Virus record (IMG/VR): IMGVR_UViG_3300036861_000495
Location: 1 to 64,000 of that record
DNA from: a virus
Direction: 5' to 3' (one strand)
DNA: 64,000 nucleotides
The notes beneath the pieces are model-generated. The model was not told the origin of the DNA, searched no databases, and worked only from the letters and a program-made list of their open reading frames with translations. Shown in pieces: positions 42,878-51,230 of this stretch. Position numbers and translations under genes: made by a program. How positions within the stretch are numbered: position 1 is the stretch's first letter; each line of letters starts with the position of its first letter.

Positions 42878-43795
42878 TTACTGACCAGCCGGCGACCGAT
42901 TTACTGACGTGTGGAACTTCGACCAGTAGATGAACACGTGCGCTCTGATATTGGCGCCCGTCGTAACCGTCGGCGAGTAGGACACGCCGAGGCCGGTGGC
43001 CACATGGATCAGGTACGACGTCTCCATGTAGAAGTTGCCGACTCCAACTCCGTCTCCACCAGACTGGTTGCCGACGTGAAACTTCAGTGCGAGACCTCGA
43101 TTTGATACGAACGCCTGGCTGGCCGTCTGATTGGCTAGCTGTACGATGCCAGGGCGAATCCACTCGGCCGCACCAGAACCGAAGGTACCGGTGTGTAGGC
43201 CGACCATGTTGACAAGGGCGTTGTTGACGGCGACGGCGTGATTACCCAGGAATCCCACGCTGAGATGGCTCGTCTGTGAGCCGGTATTCGGCGTGAGGTT
43301 CTGGATGATGACGTCCGTAATCATCGCGCCACTTGGCAGGAAGATACCGCTGTCTGACTGGTACGCCGTCGCCGCAGCGTTGACGGCGAATCGAGAGATG
43401 TTGCGCGCAGCGTCACGCGGAATGACGATCTTGTGCGTGAACCGGTCCAGCTTGCCCACGCTCGTGGAACCACCGTACGCGTAGAAGCAGGTCAGGTCGA
43501 CCGGATCGGCGATGGTGCTGTAGAAGTGGAGCCGCCCATTGGAGTCGCTGAACGTCGGATTGTCCTTGGCGGTCGTGAGAGCCGTTGTGGCATGCAACAG
43601 AGCGGAGCCGTGGATGTTCGTCCTGTAGACCGAGCACTGCACGTCGCCAACACCGGCCGTGTTGGTCTTGTAGACCCGGCCCTGTTCGTCGACCGTGGTC
43701 CACCAGAAGTAGAACGGGATCTGCGCCGAAGCAGGAGCCGCGGCGAAGAGGACAAGGGCGGCCAGCGAGGCCGCCAGCCACTTGAACATCTTCAT
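42878..43795 (-). CDS. Secreted tail-region beta protein
   Basis: 305 residues from ATG 43795 (AAAGGGGG before it). Signal peptide: FKWLAASLAALVLFAAAPAS ending AQ. Near residue 35 VYKTNTAGVGDVQCSVYRTN followed by SDSNGRLHFYSTIADPVDL recalls the tail-fibre N-terminal module seen in many phages. The C-terminal half is a beta domain (SHLSVGFLGNHAVAVNN; GVGNFYMETSYLI). The gene follows the capsid gene directly, so a surface or decoration protein is likely. Export signal again unexpected. Confidence 0.65.
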   Translation of the reverse strand: MKMFKWLAASLAALVLFAAAPASAQIPFYFWWTTVDEQGRVYKTNTAGVGDVQCSVYRTNIHGSALLHATTALTTAKDNPTFSDSNGRLHFYSTIADPVDLTCFYAYGGSTSVGKLDRFTHKIVIPRDAARNISRFAVNAAATAYQSDSGIFLPSGAMITDVIIQNLTPNTGSQTSHLSVGFLGNHAVAVNNALVNMVGLHTGTFGSGAAEWIRPGIVQLANQTASQAFVSNRGLALKFHVGNQSGGDGVGVGNFYMETSYLIHVATGLGVSYSPTVTTGANIRAHVFIYWSKFHTSVNRSPAGQ

Positions 43796-43817
43796 GGTGT
43801 ATCCCCCTTTCCTCATG

Positions 43818-44798
43818 TTAGGCACCCAGGTTGGTGCGGGCCGTGCGAAGCGCGATGACGGCGTGATCTTGGGCTGAGAAGACCGATTTCTTGAAGCCCC
43901 AAATCGCACCTATCGCATAGCCAGGGCTGTTCCCGTAATCGAATTCCTTCTCCCACGCGAACGGTCGGCGGCCCCAAGCGAAGAGACCGGCCTGCATTCC
44001 GAGGAAGTAGTTGGAGGCGTAGGCTACGGCGCCAGCGCCACCATCGTTCGCCGCTGGAACCTTCTCGTGCGCGTGAATGACCACGCTTCTCCACATGCCG
44101 TACCGGCCCGTGAAGATCTTGTTCTCGTCGCCGCGGAGACCGGCATCACGTTGCGTCGCGTGCCACGTGGTGTCCTGTTCCAGGTCGAACGCGACGTCGG
44201 TATGGATGACGAGGACGAAGTACGCCTCGCCTGCGATCTTGACCGGCCAGATCTTCGGATCGGCCTTCGCCGCACGACCCACACAGCGGTCGATGAGGCT
44301 CGGGGTGATGACGTCGGCAGCCGTGAGGTTGCCCAGAGTGGTCCGGTTGCCGCCGAACTGGATGGTGCTGGAGTTGGTGTCGATCTTCGTGAAGATGTCG
44401 TCGTCGATCACCTCCGCCAGCCACGTCTTCAGGTGACCCTTGGCCTGGGTCGGCTGGTCGTAGGCGGTGCGCTTCATGGAAAGCTGACCCTTCAACCGGA
44501 CGGCGTTGCGCCGCTGGTCGAGAGTCACGGTGTCCTGGAAGGTGTTCAACAGCTCTTCCGAGCCTTCCAGTTGGTTATCTCCCGAGACGCCCGCGCCCGT
44601 CAACTTCCGGGATAGCGAGTAATTGTAGACGTCGCCGGGCATTCCCTCCAGATCACGCCTCACTTCGATGATGGCGTTCTGGTCATTTTCCTTCATGAAC
44701 CTACCCCAGAAAATTTCTCTTGGGAGTTCGACCCATAGGCGCTTCGCCCAGAGCTGAACCCTCTCGCTCGATGCCGTCGTGTACTCTGTCTCCGCCAT
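43818..44798 (-). CDS. Major capsid protein, N4-gp56 family
   Basis: 326 residues. Matches family landmarks: WVELPREIFWGRFMKENDQN then IIEVRRDLEGMPGDVYNYSL near 25-60, GVSGDNQLEGSEE near 70-82, VTLDQRRNAVRLKGQLSMKR near 90-112 and FKKSVFSAQDHAVIALRTAR at the end. N4-gp56 proteins have the HK97 capsid fold. The first 16 residues, MAETEYTTASSERVQL, closely match the start of a 77-residue protein at 53163-53396. The scaffold gene lies just upstream and a good ribosome site (AAGGAGG) precedes. Confidence 0.9.
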   Translation of the reverse strand: MAETEYTTASSERVQLWAKRLWVELPREIFWGRFMKENDQNAIIEVRRDLEGMPGDVYNYSLSRKLTGAGVSGDNQLEGSEELLNTFQDTVTLDQRRNAVRLKGQLSMKRTAYDQPTQAKGHLKTWLAEVIDDDIFTKIDTNSSTIQFGGNRTTLGNLTAADVITPSLIDRCVGRAAKADPKIWPVKIAGEAYFVLVIHTDVAFDLEQDTTWHATQRDAGLRGDENKIFTGRYGMWRSVVIHAHEKVPAANDGGAGAVAYASNYFLGMQAGLFAWGRRPFAWEKEFDYGNSPGYAIGAIWGFKKSVFSAQDHAVIALRTARTNLGA

Positions 44799-44825
44799 TG
44801 GCGGTCCTCCTTGTTGAAACTGCGC

Positions 44826-45950
44826 TCAGGACTTGGGGCGTCCGCGATCGAACCAGGCCGAGATGGCCGGATTCTTATCCATGAAGTCCACAAACTTCTC
44901 AGAGTTCGTGTCCATCATGCGGTTGAGCGAATCCCAGAACTCAGGCGATCTCCCCACCTGCGGAGAAGCACCAGCACTTTGGAAAACGCGCACGCCGCGC
45001 GGTTTCGCGGCAGAACTCACAACCGTCTCCATCACTTCCCGGGCCCCTTCCCGTCGAGCCGCTTCGATCTCCGTAGGTTTCGCCGGTTCAGCCGGCTTAG
45101 CCTTGATCGCGACTTCTTTGAGCGGCTCCTCCACTTCCTCCACCTCAGCGACTTCAGGTTCCATCGAAGCGGTCTTTGCGCGCGCGATACGAAGAGCGGC
45201 CTTGGCCGGATTGGCCGAACCGTAGATCCTCTTTGCGATCACAGGGTCCGCGTAGTTGCCTTGCGCGTCCCGGGCGATGGCGTTGTAGATGCCGGCCTTC
45301 GTAAGAATCTCGGTCAGGTTTTCGCCGGTGTCATCGGCCAGATCCTCGGCAAGTTCACGCTCCTGTTGCTGGATGCGCCTCTCATCGAGTTTCTCGACCA
45401 GTTTCTCGGTCGCCTTCTGGGCGGCCAAGTCGACCGCCTCTAGGACTCCGGTAATGACCTTCGGGTGCGTGCTCTCGCCTCTGGCCTCAGCCTCATTGGC
45501 AGCCCGAAGAATCTCGTCGGGCTTGCTCTTTTCGACCCTGACCTGAAGCGGGGGCAGAGCCCCAACCATGGTCTTCATGCCTACCGTGCGTTCGCCCTCG
45601 ATCTCGGCCCACTTCTCACGGAGGCGCTTGTTCTCGGCGCGCAGATCCTTCGACTTCACACGTTCAGCGGCCAGCGCCTTGCCAGTGGACCCTTTGGCTG
45701 GGGCCGTGGTAGTGGCTGGCTCTGCTTTGACTTCCGGTGCTGTGGTGGTGACTACTGGAGTTGTGACGGCGGGCTTGACCTCGTCGGTGGGTTTGGCTGC
45801 GGGTTTCTCCTCCGCGGGCGCTTGAATGGCGCGCTCGAAAGTTTCCGCGTCCATACCCTCCGGGAGTTCGATGTCAAAAGCATCGTCTCCAGGTGAGTCG
45901 GTCCGGGACCCGTTGGTGACTTCAGCGGTTGTGCTAGCTGCCTTGGCCAT
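44826..45950 (-). CDS. Scaffolding-like protein
   Basis: 374 residues: acidic N-terminus (SPGDDAFDIELPEGMDAETF), Pro/Thr/Ala linker, long charged helices (KSKDLRAENKRLREKWAEIE; KLVEKLDERRIQQQERELAE), then a basic C-terminal end (PAISAWFDRGRPKS). This charge order and its place immediately before the capsid gene are typical of phage scaffolds that bind capsid protein through a basic C-terminus. No protease domain was seen. Confidence 0.65.
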   Translation of the reverse strand: MAKAASTTAEVTNGSRTDSPGDDAFDIELPEGMDAETFERAIQAPAEEKPAAKPTDEVKPAVTTPVVTTTAPEVKAEPATTTAPAKGSTGKALAAERVKSKDLRAENKRLREKWAEIEGERTVGMKTMVGALPPLQVRVEKSKPDEILRAANEAEARGESTHPKVITGVLEAVDLAAQKATEKLVEKLDERRIQQQERELAEDLADDTGENLTEILTKAGIYNAIARDAQGNYADPVIAKRIYGSANPAKAALRIARAKTASMEPEVAEVEEVEEPLKEVAIKAKPAEPAKPTEIEAARREGAREVMETVVSSAAKPRGVRVFQSAGASPQVGRSPEFWDSLNRMMDTNSEKFVDFMDKNPAISAWFDRGRPKS

Positions 45951-46084
45951 TATGGCCCTCCCTGTGTTGTAGTCGATCGCGGGATCAACTTATCCCGAAG
46001 CGCCGTATCCAAGGTCGGCGACCCCTACCGGTTTCATTCCTTATACGGGGGTGTCCGGCACCCGCCGAAAGCGAGCAACCCTGG
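45951..46084 (-). promoter_or_regulatory. Leader of scaffold-capsid operon
   Basis: 134-bp gap after the terminator. A short inverted repeat GGGTG-tccgg-CACCC (46049-46063) lies just upstream of GTATAAGG (46039-46046 on the minus strand), a possible -10 without a clear -35. A 15-codon ORF with AAGGA before its ATG follows, then GGGAGG before the scaffold ATG. Late phage polymerase or sigma specificity cannot be judged. Confidence 0.25.
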
Positions 46085-46150
46085 AAAAACAAAAGGCGCC
46101 TGGAGATGAGCGGTCCGGATTCAAACCGGATACTCACCACCAAGCGCCTT
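46085..46150 (-). terminator. Rho-independent terminator, three-tier hairpin
   Basis: Arms AAGGCGC (46093-46099)/GCGCCTT (46144-46150), TGG/CCA, TGAG (46107-46110)/CTCA (46133-46136) and TCCGG (46114-46118)/CCGGA (46126-46130) stack with small internal loops. On the minus strand the stem ends CCTTTTGTTTTT, a U tract. It acts on leftward transcripts. Confidence 0.65.
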
Positions 46151-46182
46151 GGGCATCCCCGAGGTCGGCTCGGTACTACCTT
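46085..46182 (-). ncRNA. Candidate ~98-nt noncoding RNA before capsid operon
   Basis: A sigma70-like promoter (46189-46218) would start transcription near 46182, and the U-tract terminator ends it near 46085. There is no gene between. The RNA would contain a 5-bp hairpin CCGAG-ccgac-CTCGG (46159-46173) and then the long three-tier hairpin with apical loop TTTGAAT. A promoter followed this closely by a terminator is either a standalone small RNA or an attenuator controlled by antitermination. Confidence 0.4.
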
Positions 46183-46188
46183 ACTATC

Positions 46189-46218
46189 AGATTACATCTA
46201 GTTACGTCATTGCGTCAA
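46189..46218 (-). promoter_or_regulatory. Candidate leftward promoter
   Basis: TTGACG (46213-46218 read on the minus strand), 18-base spacer, TAATCT (46189-46194), beginning seven bases past the stop of the gene at 46225-46602. The -35 is near consensus and the -10 is weaker. Confidence 0.4.
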
Positions 46219-46224
46219 CTTGTC

Positions 46225-46602
46225 TCAGGCTCGGCGGTGATACATCGGCACCGCCCCGATAGTCCTACGGCCACGCTGATCCTGGACCGCGTCGGCCATC
46301 ACCATCTCTCGGTTGGCCTCTGCCGGCGTGACTACGATCTTCTGTGTGATCGGCGCAGGCTCTTGCTGGCCACTCATGCTCTGGGCTAGTCGTTCCAAGC
46401 CGGCCATCATCAGATGTTCCAGGAATGAGTCGAATGATACCGTCGGCAGCTTGCGTTCTTTCTGGGCCGCGGTTAGCCGTTCGTGGCCCTCACGAAGTAG
46501 CACAGCGGCACGTTTGCTGAGCCTGATCGAGAACTTTTCTATCTCAGGCAGGATTGGCTGGACTGGTCCGGCGGCCAACTTCCTTATCCTAGCGACGCCC
46601 AA
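46225..46602 (-). CDS. Ribbon-helix-helix-like small protein
   Basis: 125 residues. EKFSIRLSKRAAVLLREGHE ... SFDSFLEHLMMAGLERLAQS looks like a strand-helix-helix DNA-binding unit, where FSIRLSK would be the ribbon. The C-terminal third is flexible. The gene lies directly upstream of the candidate promoter and RNA, so it may regulate capsid expression. A minor head protein is the alternative. Confidence 0.5.
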   Translation of the reverse strand: MGVARIRKLAAGPVQPILPEIEKFSIRLSKRAAVLLREGHERLTAAQKERKLPTVSFDSFLEHLMMAGLERLAQSMSGQQEPAPITQKIVVTPAEANREMVMADAVQDQRGRRTIGAVPMYHRRA

Positions 46603-47039
46603 GTATGTCTCCTTCTGATGAGCGAGATGTTAGACTCCGAGACTCCATACTCACAAGCCAGAACTCTGCCTAGCTCAGATTCTCGCTGTCGAATCTTGAG
46701 TACCTGATCCGCCGTCACCTTGAAGGTTCTAGGATGGTGGTGCGGTAACAGCCGGCCCCTAGTAACTGCGTCGCGCATATTTTGGCTCTTGGTGCCGGCA
46801 TATAGATGATCCGGACGCCAGCACGACGGAGTATCACACAGGTGAAGAACGTCCATTCCTGGAGGAATTGGGCCGAAGTGTATTTCATAACTCAGACGAT
46901 GGACGGCAACAGTCGACCCCGTGATACACATGTGTCCGTAATGCCTTGCATTCTGGGAACCTATGAACAGCCAGCACCCAGGCAAATCAGGCAGCCACAT
47001 TGTCTTACTCTCGATCCTCTCCAGGATAGACACGCCCAC
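46584..47039 (-). CDS. HNH homing endonuclease (HNH_3 type)
   Basis: 151 residues from GTG 47039; ATG 47000 is an alternative. GCWLFIGSQNARHYGHM near the start and VLHLCDTPSCWRPDHLYAGT near 85 with SQNMRDAVTRGR are the HNH_3 signature. The C-terminal 40 residues form a HTH-like targeting domain (EYGVSESNISLIRRRHTW). It abuts the gene before with no gap and overlaps the next by 19 nt, typical of a free-standing homing gene inserted between coupled genes. Confidence 0.85.
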   Translation of the reverse strand: MGVSILERIESKTMWLPDLPGCWLFIGSQNARHYGHMCITGSTVAVHRLSYEIHFGPIPPGMDVLHLCDTPSCWRPDHLYAGTKSQNMRDAVTRGRLLPHHHPRTFKVTADQVLKIRQRESELGRVLACEYGVSESNISLIRRRHTWASLG

Positions 47040-47468
47040 CTAGCCCTCCATCTTGTCAGTGACGCTTTGTCTCTGTGGGTTGCGGAGAGCGGCCCGTAGA
47101 TCGCTGGCCGATCCGCGCCAGTCGCCATTGTTGCAGACCCTGATATTGCCGTAATCCTCTTCTACTGCGCTCAGGGTACCGCCACATCGAGGACACCGGT
47201 CTTCCCGGGGAGGGAATAGGACCTGGGACTCTACTATCTCGACCAGCGCCCCCGAGACAAGGTAGATATCGACGTGGCCGGTCCTTCCTTCTCGGAGCCA
47301 CGTTCCAAGTACCTCCGGAACGTCCTTCGAGGCCCCAGAGCTAGGCGGCGTCTGCATCGAGACTCGCTCAATATGTTGCACGCGACCGTGTCGAAAATCC
47401 ACATGGAGACGCCCGGTTAGATGGTCTTTTTGAGCGTCCTCTAGAGTCCTGATCGTCCAGTTCAGCAC
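47040..47468 (-). CDS. Protein with C-terminal zinc ribbon
   Basis: 142 residues. The N-terminal part includes GRLHVDFRHGRVQHIERVSM, similar to small phage DUF2292-like beta units. The C-terminal part has CPRCGGTLSAVEEDYGNIRV followed by CNNGDW, a plausible zinc knuckle. It is placed just after the portal gene. Function unknown. Confidence 0.5.
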   Translation of the reverse strand: MLNWTIRTLEDAQKDHLTGRLHVDFRHGRVQHIERVSMQTPPSSGASKDVPEVLGTWLREGRTGHVDIYLVSGALVEIVESQVLFPPREDRCPRCGGTLSAVEEDYGNIRVCNNGDWRGSASDLRAALRNPQRQSVTDKMEG

Positions 47469-47480
47469 TGACTACTCCTT

Positions 47481-49658
47481 TTAACCTACGCCGTGAGGAG
47501 GTGGAGTAGGGGCCGGGGGTGGAGCTACTGTCTGGGGTGTTTCTCCACGGGTCGAGTTTACTCCGGAAACCCCTTGAGTCGGTGGCGGAAGAGCCGGCGG
47601 CCCGCCTCCTCCCGGCATACCAGGTGGACCTCCCGGCGGTGGACCACCGATACCCTGAGCCATCTGTAGCTGCTTCACGCGCGCCAGCAGTTCTGGCTTG
47701 TCCGGCAAACCGTCCGTCAGCCGAATCACGGTGTCCATGACAACAGGGAGTATTGCGGGCATCCTTTCGACCATCTTCATGAGCGTCTCCAGCGCCTCGG
47801 ATCTGGCCGTCGGACTGGACGGCGTTTCCGAGAGCACCAGATCCCACTTGAACTTGTCGACGTTGGCCAGGATTTCTGGTTTGGACGGGTCGATGGCTGC
47901 CAGTTTCCGCCATTCCTTTACGCTGTTGCGGCGCTCGTCCTTGTCTTTGACCCGATTGACGGCAGGTGGGTTAAGATGCACCATCACCGATGATCCGAAA
48001 TCATTGGTCAGCCTGACGTACTCTTCCTTGGTAAACTTCTGCTGGATACGCCGTCCGAGTTGTCGGCCGAAGATTTCTCCAGACCACCGGTTCTGGTCGA
48101 AGACCTCAGTAGCGATGATCTGTCCCTGCGCCTGCCGGCGGGCTATTGCGATACCAGAAGCGGTCTCGCCACCGCGTTGTCCGAGCAGATCCGAGTTGAC
48201 CCCTGACGTCTCCTTGATCGACACCTTCATTTGGTCAGCGAGCCCCACGATCAGACGTGTCAAATCGGCGATGCCTTGCGGCACGTCCCATCCAGGCGGC
48301 TGCTTTCCGACACGGTAGTAGATGACTCCCTCGCCCAGAGGATCGGTCATGAGCCCCTCGGACTGCGGCGAGATACTGTTTTCCTCCGCCACGCGGCGTA
48401 TTTTCCCCCACCTGCTCACCAGGTCAATAGCTTGACTCACGCGCTTGTTCTCGACCCGTTGGGCGTCTCGAAGGTCTCTAACGATGCCGCGGATATCGTC
48501 GGCCGTGCGCTCTCCTATGACCAGCGTGTACGGATAGCTTTGCCGGTCATTGACGTAGGGAGTCTCGTCCTCTTCCAGCGTCACGTTGACCGCCGGCAGG
48601 ACGGTGCCGGTCCGCATGTATCGCCGCACCCGCTTGATGGCCTGTACTTGATCCCCGCTCGCCCTCTGGGAGTCGATGGCGAACTGGCCCGGTTTGGGCA
48701 TGTCTTCTGGCACCTCTTCCAACTTGCCGGAATCCTTATGGTAGAGGTGCCACCGTGTCTCATAGTCCGGGTACCACGCCTCTACAACCAGGACTCGCTG
48801 TAGCTGCTTGTCGTAGAAGTACCGATCGGCATTCAGTTCGTCGACGTGTGGCGACACGACACCGCCGTAAGCATCTCCGGAGTATCCGCGCGACACGCCG
48901 CCTGTCTGCGACAGGTCTGCGAGGATCTGATTCAGGTCGCCAACGGCTGCTTCAATTTCCTTTTTCCGCTCATCGTACTGGGCAATGACGTCTCTAATCC
49001 AGACCCACCGGTATCGGAGAAAGTGGCTCGCATCAGAGAAGTCCGGTTGAGTCCAGTGAGGGTCCCAGATGCAGTCCCGGCCCGGGGTGAGCGCTTCCCC
49101 TACTATCTCCCCCGAGATGGGGTTGTCGTCCCAGGTCATGCCACAATGGAGTACAGACATACCACGGATGAGCGCCTGCTTGAAAGCGATCGAACGCATC
49201 TCCGGTATGTGGATGTTGTTGGAGACGAACTTGAACAGCCAGCTCATGATCTTGGCGTCGTCTTCGTCCTCTTCACCTTGCGGCAGAATCTTCGTGTCGA
49301 AGCGCGTCTGGCGCTCCAGACCAGTCAGGACCTTGATGATCGGCTTGATCTGATTGATGCTGATAGTGGCGCGCTTTTGCAGGCGCAGCGAGTCGTAGTC
49401 GTCCTTGTTGCCGTTGTCGTCGACCCACTGATGGGCGCCGCCGATATAAAACCCCTCGTCTATGTCGGCCTGCTTCGTGTACGTAGACCAGAGCTGGTGG
49501 CTGACGTCAGAGAGAAACCACGTACGGACTCTGCGGGCAAAATCGGAGTCGTTCTTACCGGGGCCGTCGTCTGAAGTGCTGGCCGCGCCGCCGGCAACAC
49601 CAGCCCCAGGAGGTGCAACCCCCTCGGCCAGACTTAGAAGATCGGCGCCCTGGGTCAT
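47481..49658 (-). CDS. Portal protein, P22-like
   Basis: 725 residues, the P22 gp1 size (725). LWSTYTKQADIDEGFYIGG then QWVDDNGNKDDYDSLRLQKR followed by ISINQIKPIIKVLTGLERQT is the P22-type N-terminal landmark. Later RFDTKILPQGEEDEDDAKIM and FKQALIRGMSVLHCG belong to the stem region. The C-terminus is a helical barrel followed by Gly/Pro-rich linker. It forms the dodecameric DNA channel at one capsid vertex. Upstream is a 63-residue basic protein, downstream a zinc-ribbon protein. Confidence 0.88.
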   Translation of the reverse strand: MTQGADLLSLAEGVAPPGAGVAGGAASTSDDGPGKNDSDFARRVRTWFLSDVSHQLWSTYTKQADIDEGFYIGGAHQWVDDNGNKDDYDSLRLQKRATISINQIKPIIKVLTGLERQTRFDTKILPQGEEDEDDAKIMSWLFKFVSNNIHIPEMRSIAFKQALIRGMSVLHCGMTWDDNPISGEIVGEALTPGRDCIWDPHWTQPDFSDASHFLRYRWVWIRDVIAQYDERKKEIEAAVGDLNQILADLSQTGGVSRGYSGDAYGGVVSPHVDELNADRYFYDKQLQRVLVVEAWYPDYETRWHLYHKDSGKLEEVPEDMPKPGQFAIDSQRASGDQVQAIKRVRRYMRTGTVLPAVNVTLEEDETPYVNDRQSYPYTLVIGERTADDIRGIVRDLRDAQRVENKRVSQAIDLVSRWGKIRRVAEENSISPQSEGLMTDPLGEGVIYYRVGKQPPGWDVPQGIADLTRLIVGLADQMKVSIKETSGVNSDLLGQRGGETASGIAIARRQAQGQIIATEVFDQNRWSGEIFGRQLGRRIQQKFTKEEYVRLTNDFGSSVMVHLNPPAVNRVKDKDERRNSVKEWRKLAAIDPSKPEILANVDKFKWDLVLSETPSSPTARSEALETLMKMVERMPAILPVVMDTVIRLTDGLPDKPELLARVKQLQMAQGIGGPPPGGPPGMPGGGGPPALPPPTQGVSGVNSTRGETPQTVAPPPAPTPPPHGVG

Positions 49659-49659
49659 G

Positions 49660-49851
49660 TTAGCTCAACTTCTTGAAGATGGCACCGGCGATGTCGTCCA
49701 GTTTCTTCTGGCGTCGGTCGCGTTCCTTGGGATCTGCGTCCAGCGCCACGCGCGCTCCGTCCTCAGCCGCCCAGCGACGACGCATCTTGTTGGTGTTCGG
49801 GCCCGTCACCATCTCTGGAGCATCTGGGAACTTCTTTTTCTTCTTTGACAT
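49660..49851 (-). CDS. Small basic head-region protein (63 aa)
   Basis: Starts at ATG 49851; earlier in-frame codons overlap the upstream gene. SKKKKKFPDAPEM ... NKMRRRWAAEDGARVALD, then a helical Lys/Arg end (AGAIFKKLS). One base separates its stop from the portal ATG. Likely a minor head or DNA-packaging accessory protein. Confidence 0.5.
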   Translation of the reverse strand: MSKKKKKFPDAPEMVTGPNTNKMRRRWAAEDGARVALDADPKERDRRQKKLDDIAGAIFKKLS

Positions 49852-49862
49852 CTTGGTCTCCT

Positions 49863-51230
49863 TTACCAGCTCCCGCCAGCAGTAGCATCTTGCCATCCCT
49901 GGCTCACAAGGCTAGGAGGCGGTGCTGGTGCTGCTGTCGGCCCTGGTGCTGTTGTCGGAGCCCCACCATGCGACGCGATGACGGCAGCGTATATCCTGCG
50001 TTCGCGTTCACCTATCGGGTTGTTAGCCTGATAGTCGATGAGGGCCTGGAGTCCGTTAGTAGAAACGAAACTCTCGGCGCGACGCATGAATTCGCTGTCT
50101 GGTAGACCGACCTCAGCCTTACGCCTGGCCTCTACTCTCTCTACAGCACGCGTCAGTGCGGTCTGAACGTACTGATCGACTTGCCCCTCGTCTCCGTAGA
50201 AGTGCGCGGCCATCACGGACGGAGTCTTACCAGCCTTGATCATCGCGACGAGTTCTTGATAGCTATAGTAGTTGGCCCCATCGTGACGATTAAACTGGCC
50301 GTCGAACAGGGCACCAGCTACATCCTCCGCTGTCCTGGCGGTGCCAAGACCAGCCACTGCCCCCGGAAGTCTTTGAGCCATGTCGATCTGGGATTGCTGT
50401 CTCTTCACGTCGTATACTCCTGGTTTGCTGACTAGGTTGTAAATCAGGTTCCCGACAGCTATGACAGCGCCAACGTATGGGATTGCTTCCGCGGCCGTCA
50501 TCAGACCCAGCTCGGCCGCCGTCGTGGCTGCTGATGTGGCCACGCTGGCCGTGCCTAATGCTTTCTGTGTGTCGTCCATTCTCGACCAGTTCTGGGCCAG
50601 ATTGACAGCGCCGGCCACTGCTCCCGCGCCGGCACCGATAGCACCGAGCCCTCCAGACAATCCCGCAGGCAGTTTTACCAGGCCCAGATCGCTAGCACCT
50701 CGAACCACGTCAGCCGCGCCTCCAATTCCGGAGGCTACGCGAGCGACTGGATGACCTTGTTCGTTTAGAACGGCATTGGCAATGTTGCTGACTCCGCCAG
50801 CTAGCCCCAGTCCTCCAGTGACTTCCTTGGGTACTATCGGCTCAGCGCCACCAGCCAGTTTGCCGACCAAATTAGCTGCGTTAACGCCGGTGCGAGCGCT
50901 CCCTATCAGGCCGCGAATCGACTGCAACTCCGGCGGAGGCCCAGCGGGACCAGGTACCGAGACTATACCTCGCGAAGTCCCCTGGACAAAGGGTGACGGC
51001 TGCTGGCTCCGGAACTGTGCGGTATGCATTAGCGCTGCGGCTGGCGGCTGCTGTTGTGTGAATATGTCACGCAGCGGCCTGATGCTGCCGGCAGGTGAAG
51101 TCGCGGGCAAAGAAGTAGCAGGTGAAGTCGCGGATGGAGTCAGAATCTGGCGCAGAGGCGTGTAGCCGCCGGCTCCTGGAGATTGGACCTTCGGCACCTC
51201 TAGAGTCGGCGGTGCCAGTGTATCCGCCAT
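49863..51230 (-). CDS. Internal virion-like protein with PLRDI motifs
   Basis: 455 residues. The Pro-rich N-terminus contains GYTPLRQILTPSA near 22 and IRPLRDIFTQQQ near 50, which match TPLRDLLTQN in the giant protein. The centre is a long Gly/Ala hydrophobic region (GGLGAIGAGAGAVAGAV; GAVIAVGNLIYNLVS), likely membrane-active. The C-terminal part is helical (DQYVQTALTRAVERVEARRK). It lies before the portal gene. An ejected protein that helps form a membrane conduit is a reasonable inference. Confidence 0.55.
   Translation of the reverse strand: MADTLAPPTLEVPKVQSPGAGGYTPLRQILTPSATSPATSLPATSPAGSIRPLRDIFTQQQPPAAALMHTAQFRSQQPSPFVQGTSRGIVSVPGPAGPPPELQSIRGLIGSARTGVNAANLVGKLAGGAEPIVPKEVTGGLGLAGGVSNIANAVLNEQGHPVARVASGIGGAADVVRGASDLGLVKLPAGLSGGLGAIGAGAGAVAGAVNLAQNWSRMDDTQKALGTASVATSAATTAAELGLMTAAEAIPYVGAVIAVGNLIYNLVSKPGVYDVKRQQSQIDMAQRLPGAVAGLGTARTAEDVAGALFDGQFNRHDGANYYSYQELVAMIKAGKTPSVMAAHFYGDEGQVDQYVQTALTRAVERVEARRKAEVGLPDSEFMRRAESFVSTNGLQALIDYQANNPIGERERRIYAAVIASHGGAPTTAPGPTAAPAPPPSLVSQGWQDATAGGSW

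Noticed and set aside
42771-43163. Leftward 130-codon frame between the secreted beta protein and the O-antigen gene
   Set aside because: Mostly overlaps the secreted protein in another frame with shadow-like Arg/Ser composition. The non-overlapping part holds the hairpin repeat.
46093-46150. tRNA-like gene: apical stem TCCGG-TTTGAAT-CCGGA resembles a T-arm
   Set aside because: No matching acceptor stem, D-arm or anticodon arm on either strand, and the loop lacks the conserved C. The nested arms plus U tract fit a terminator.
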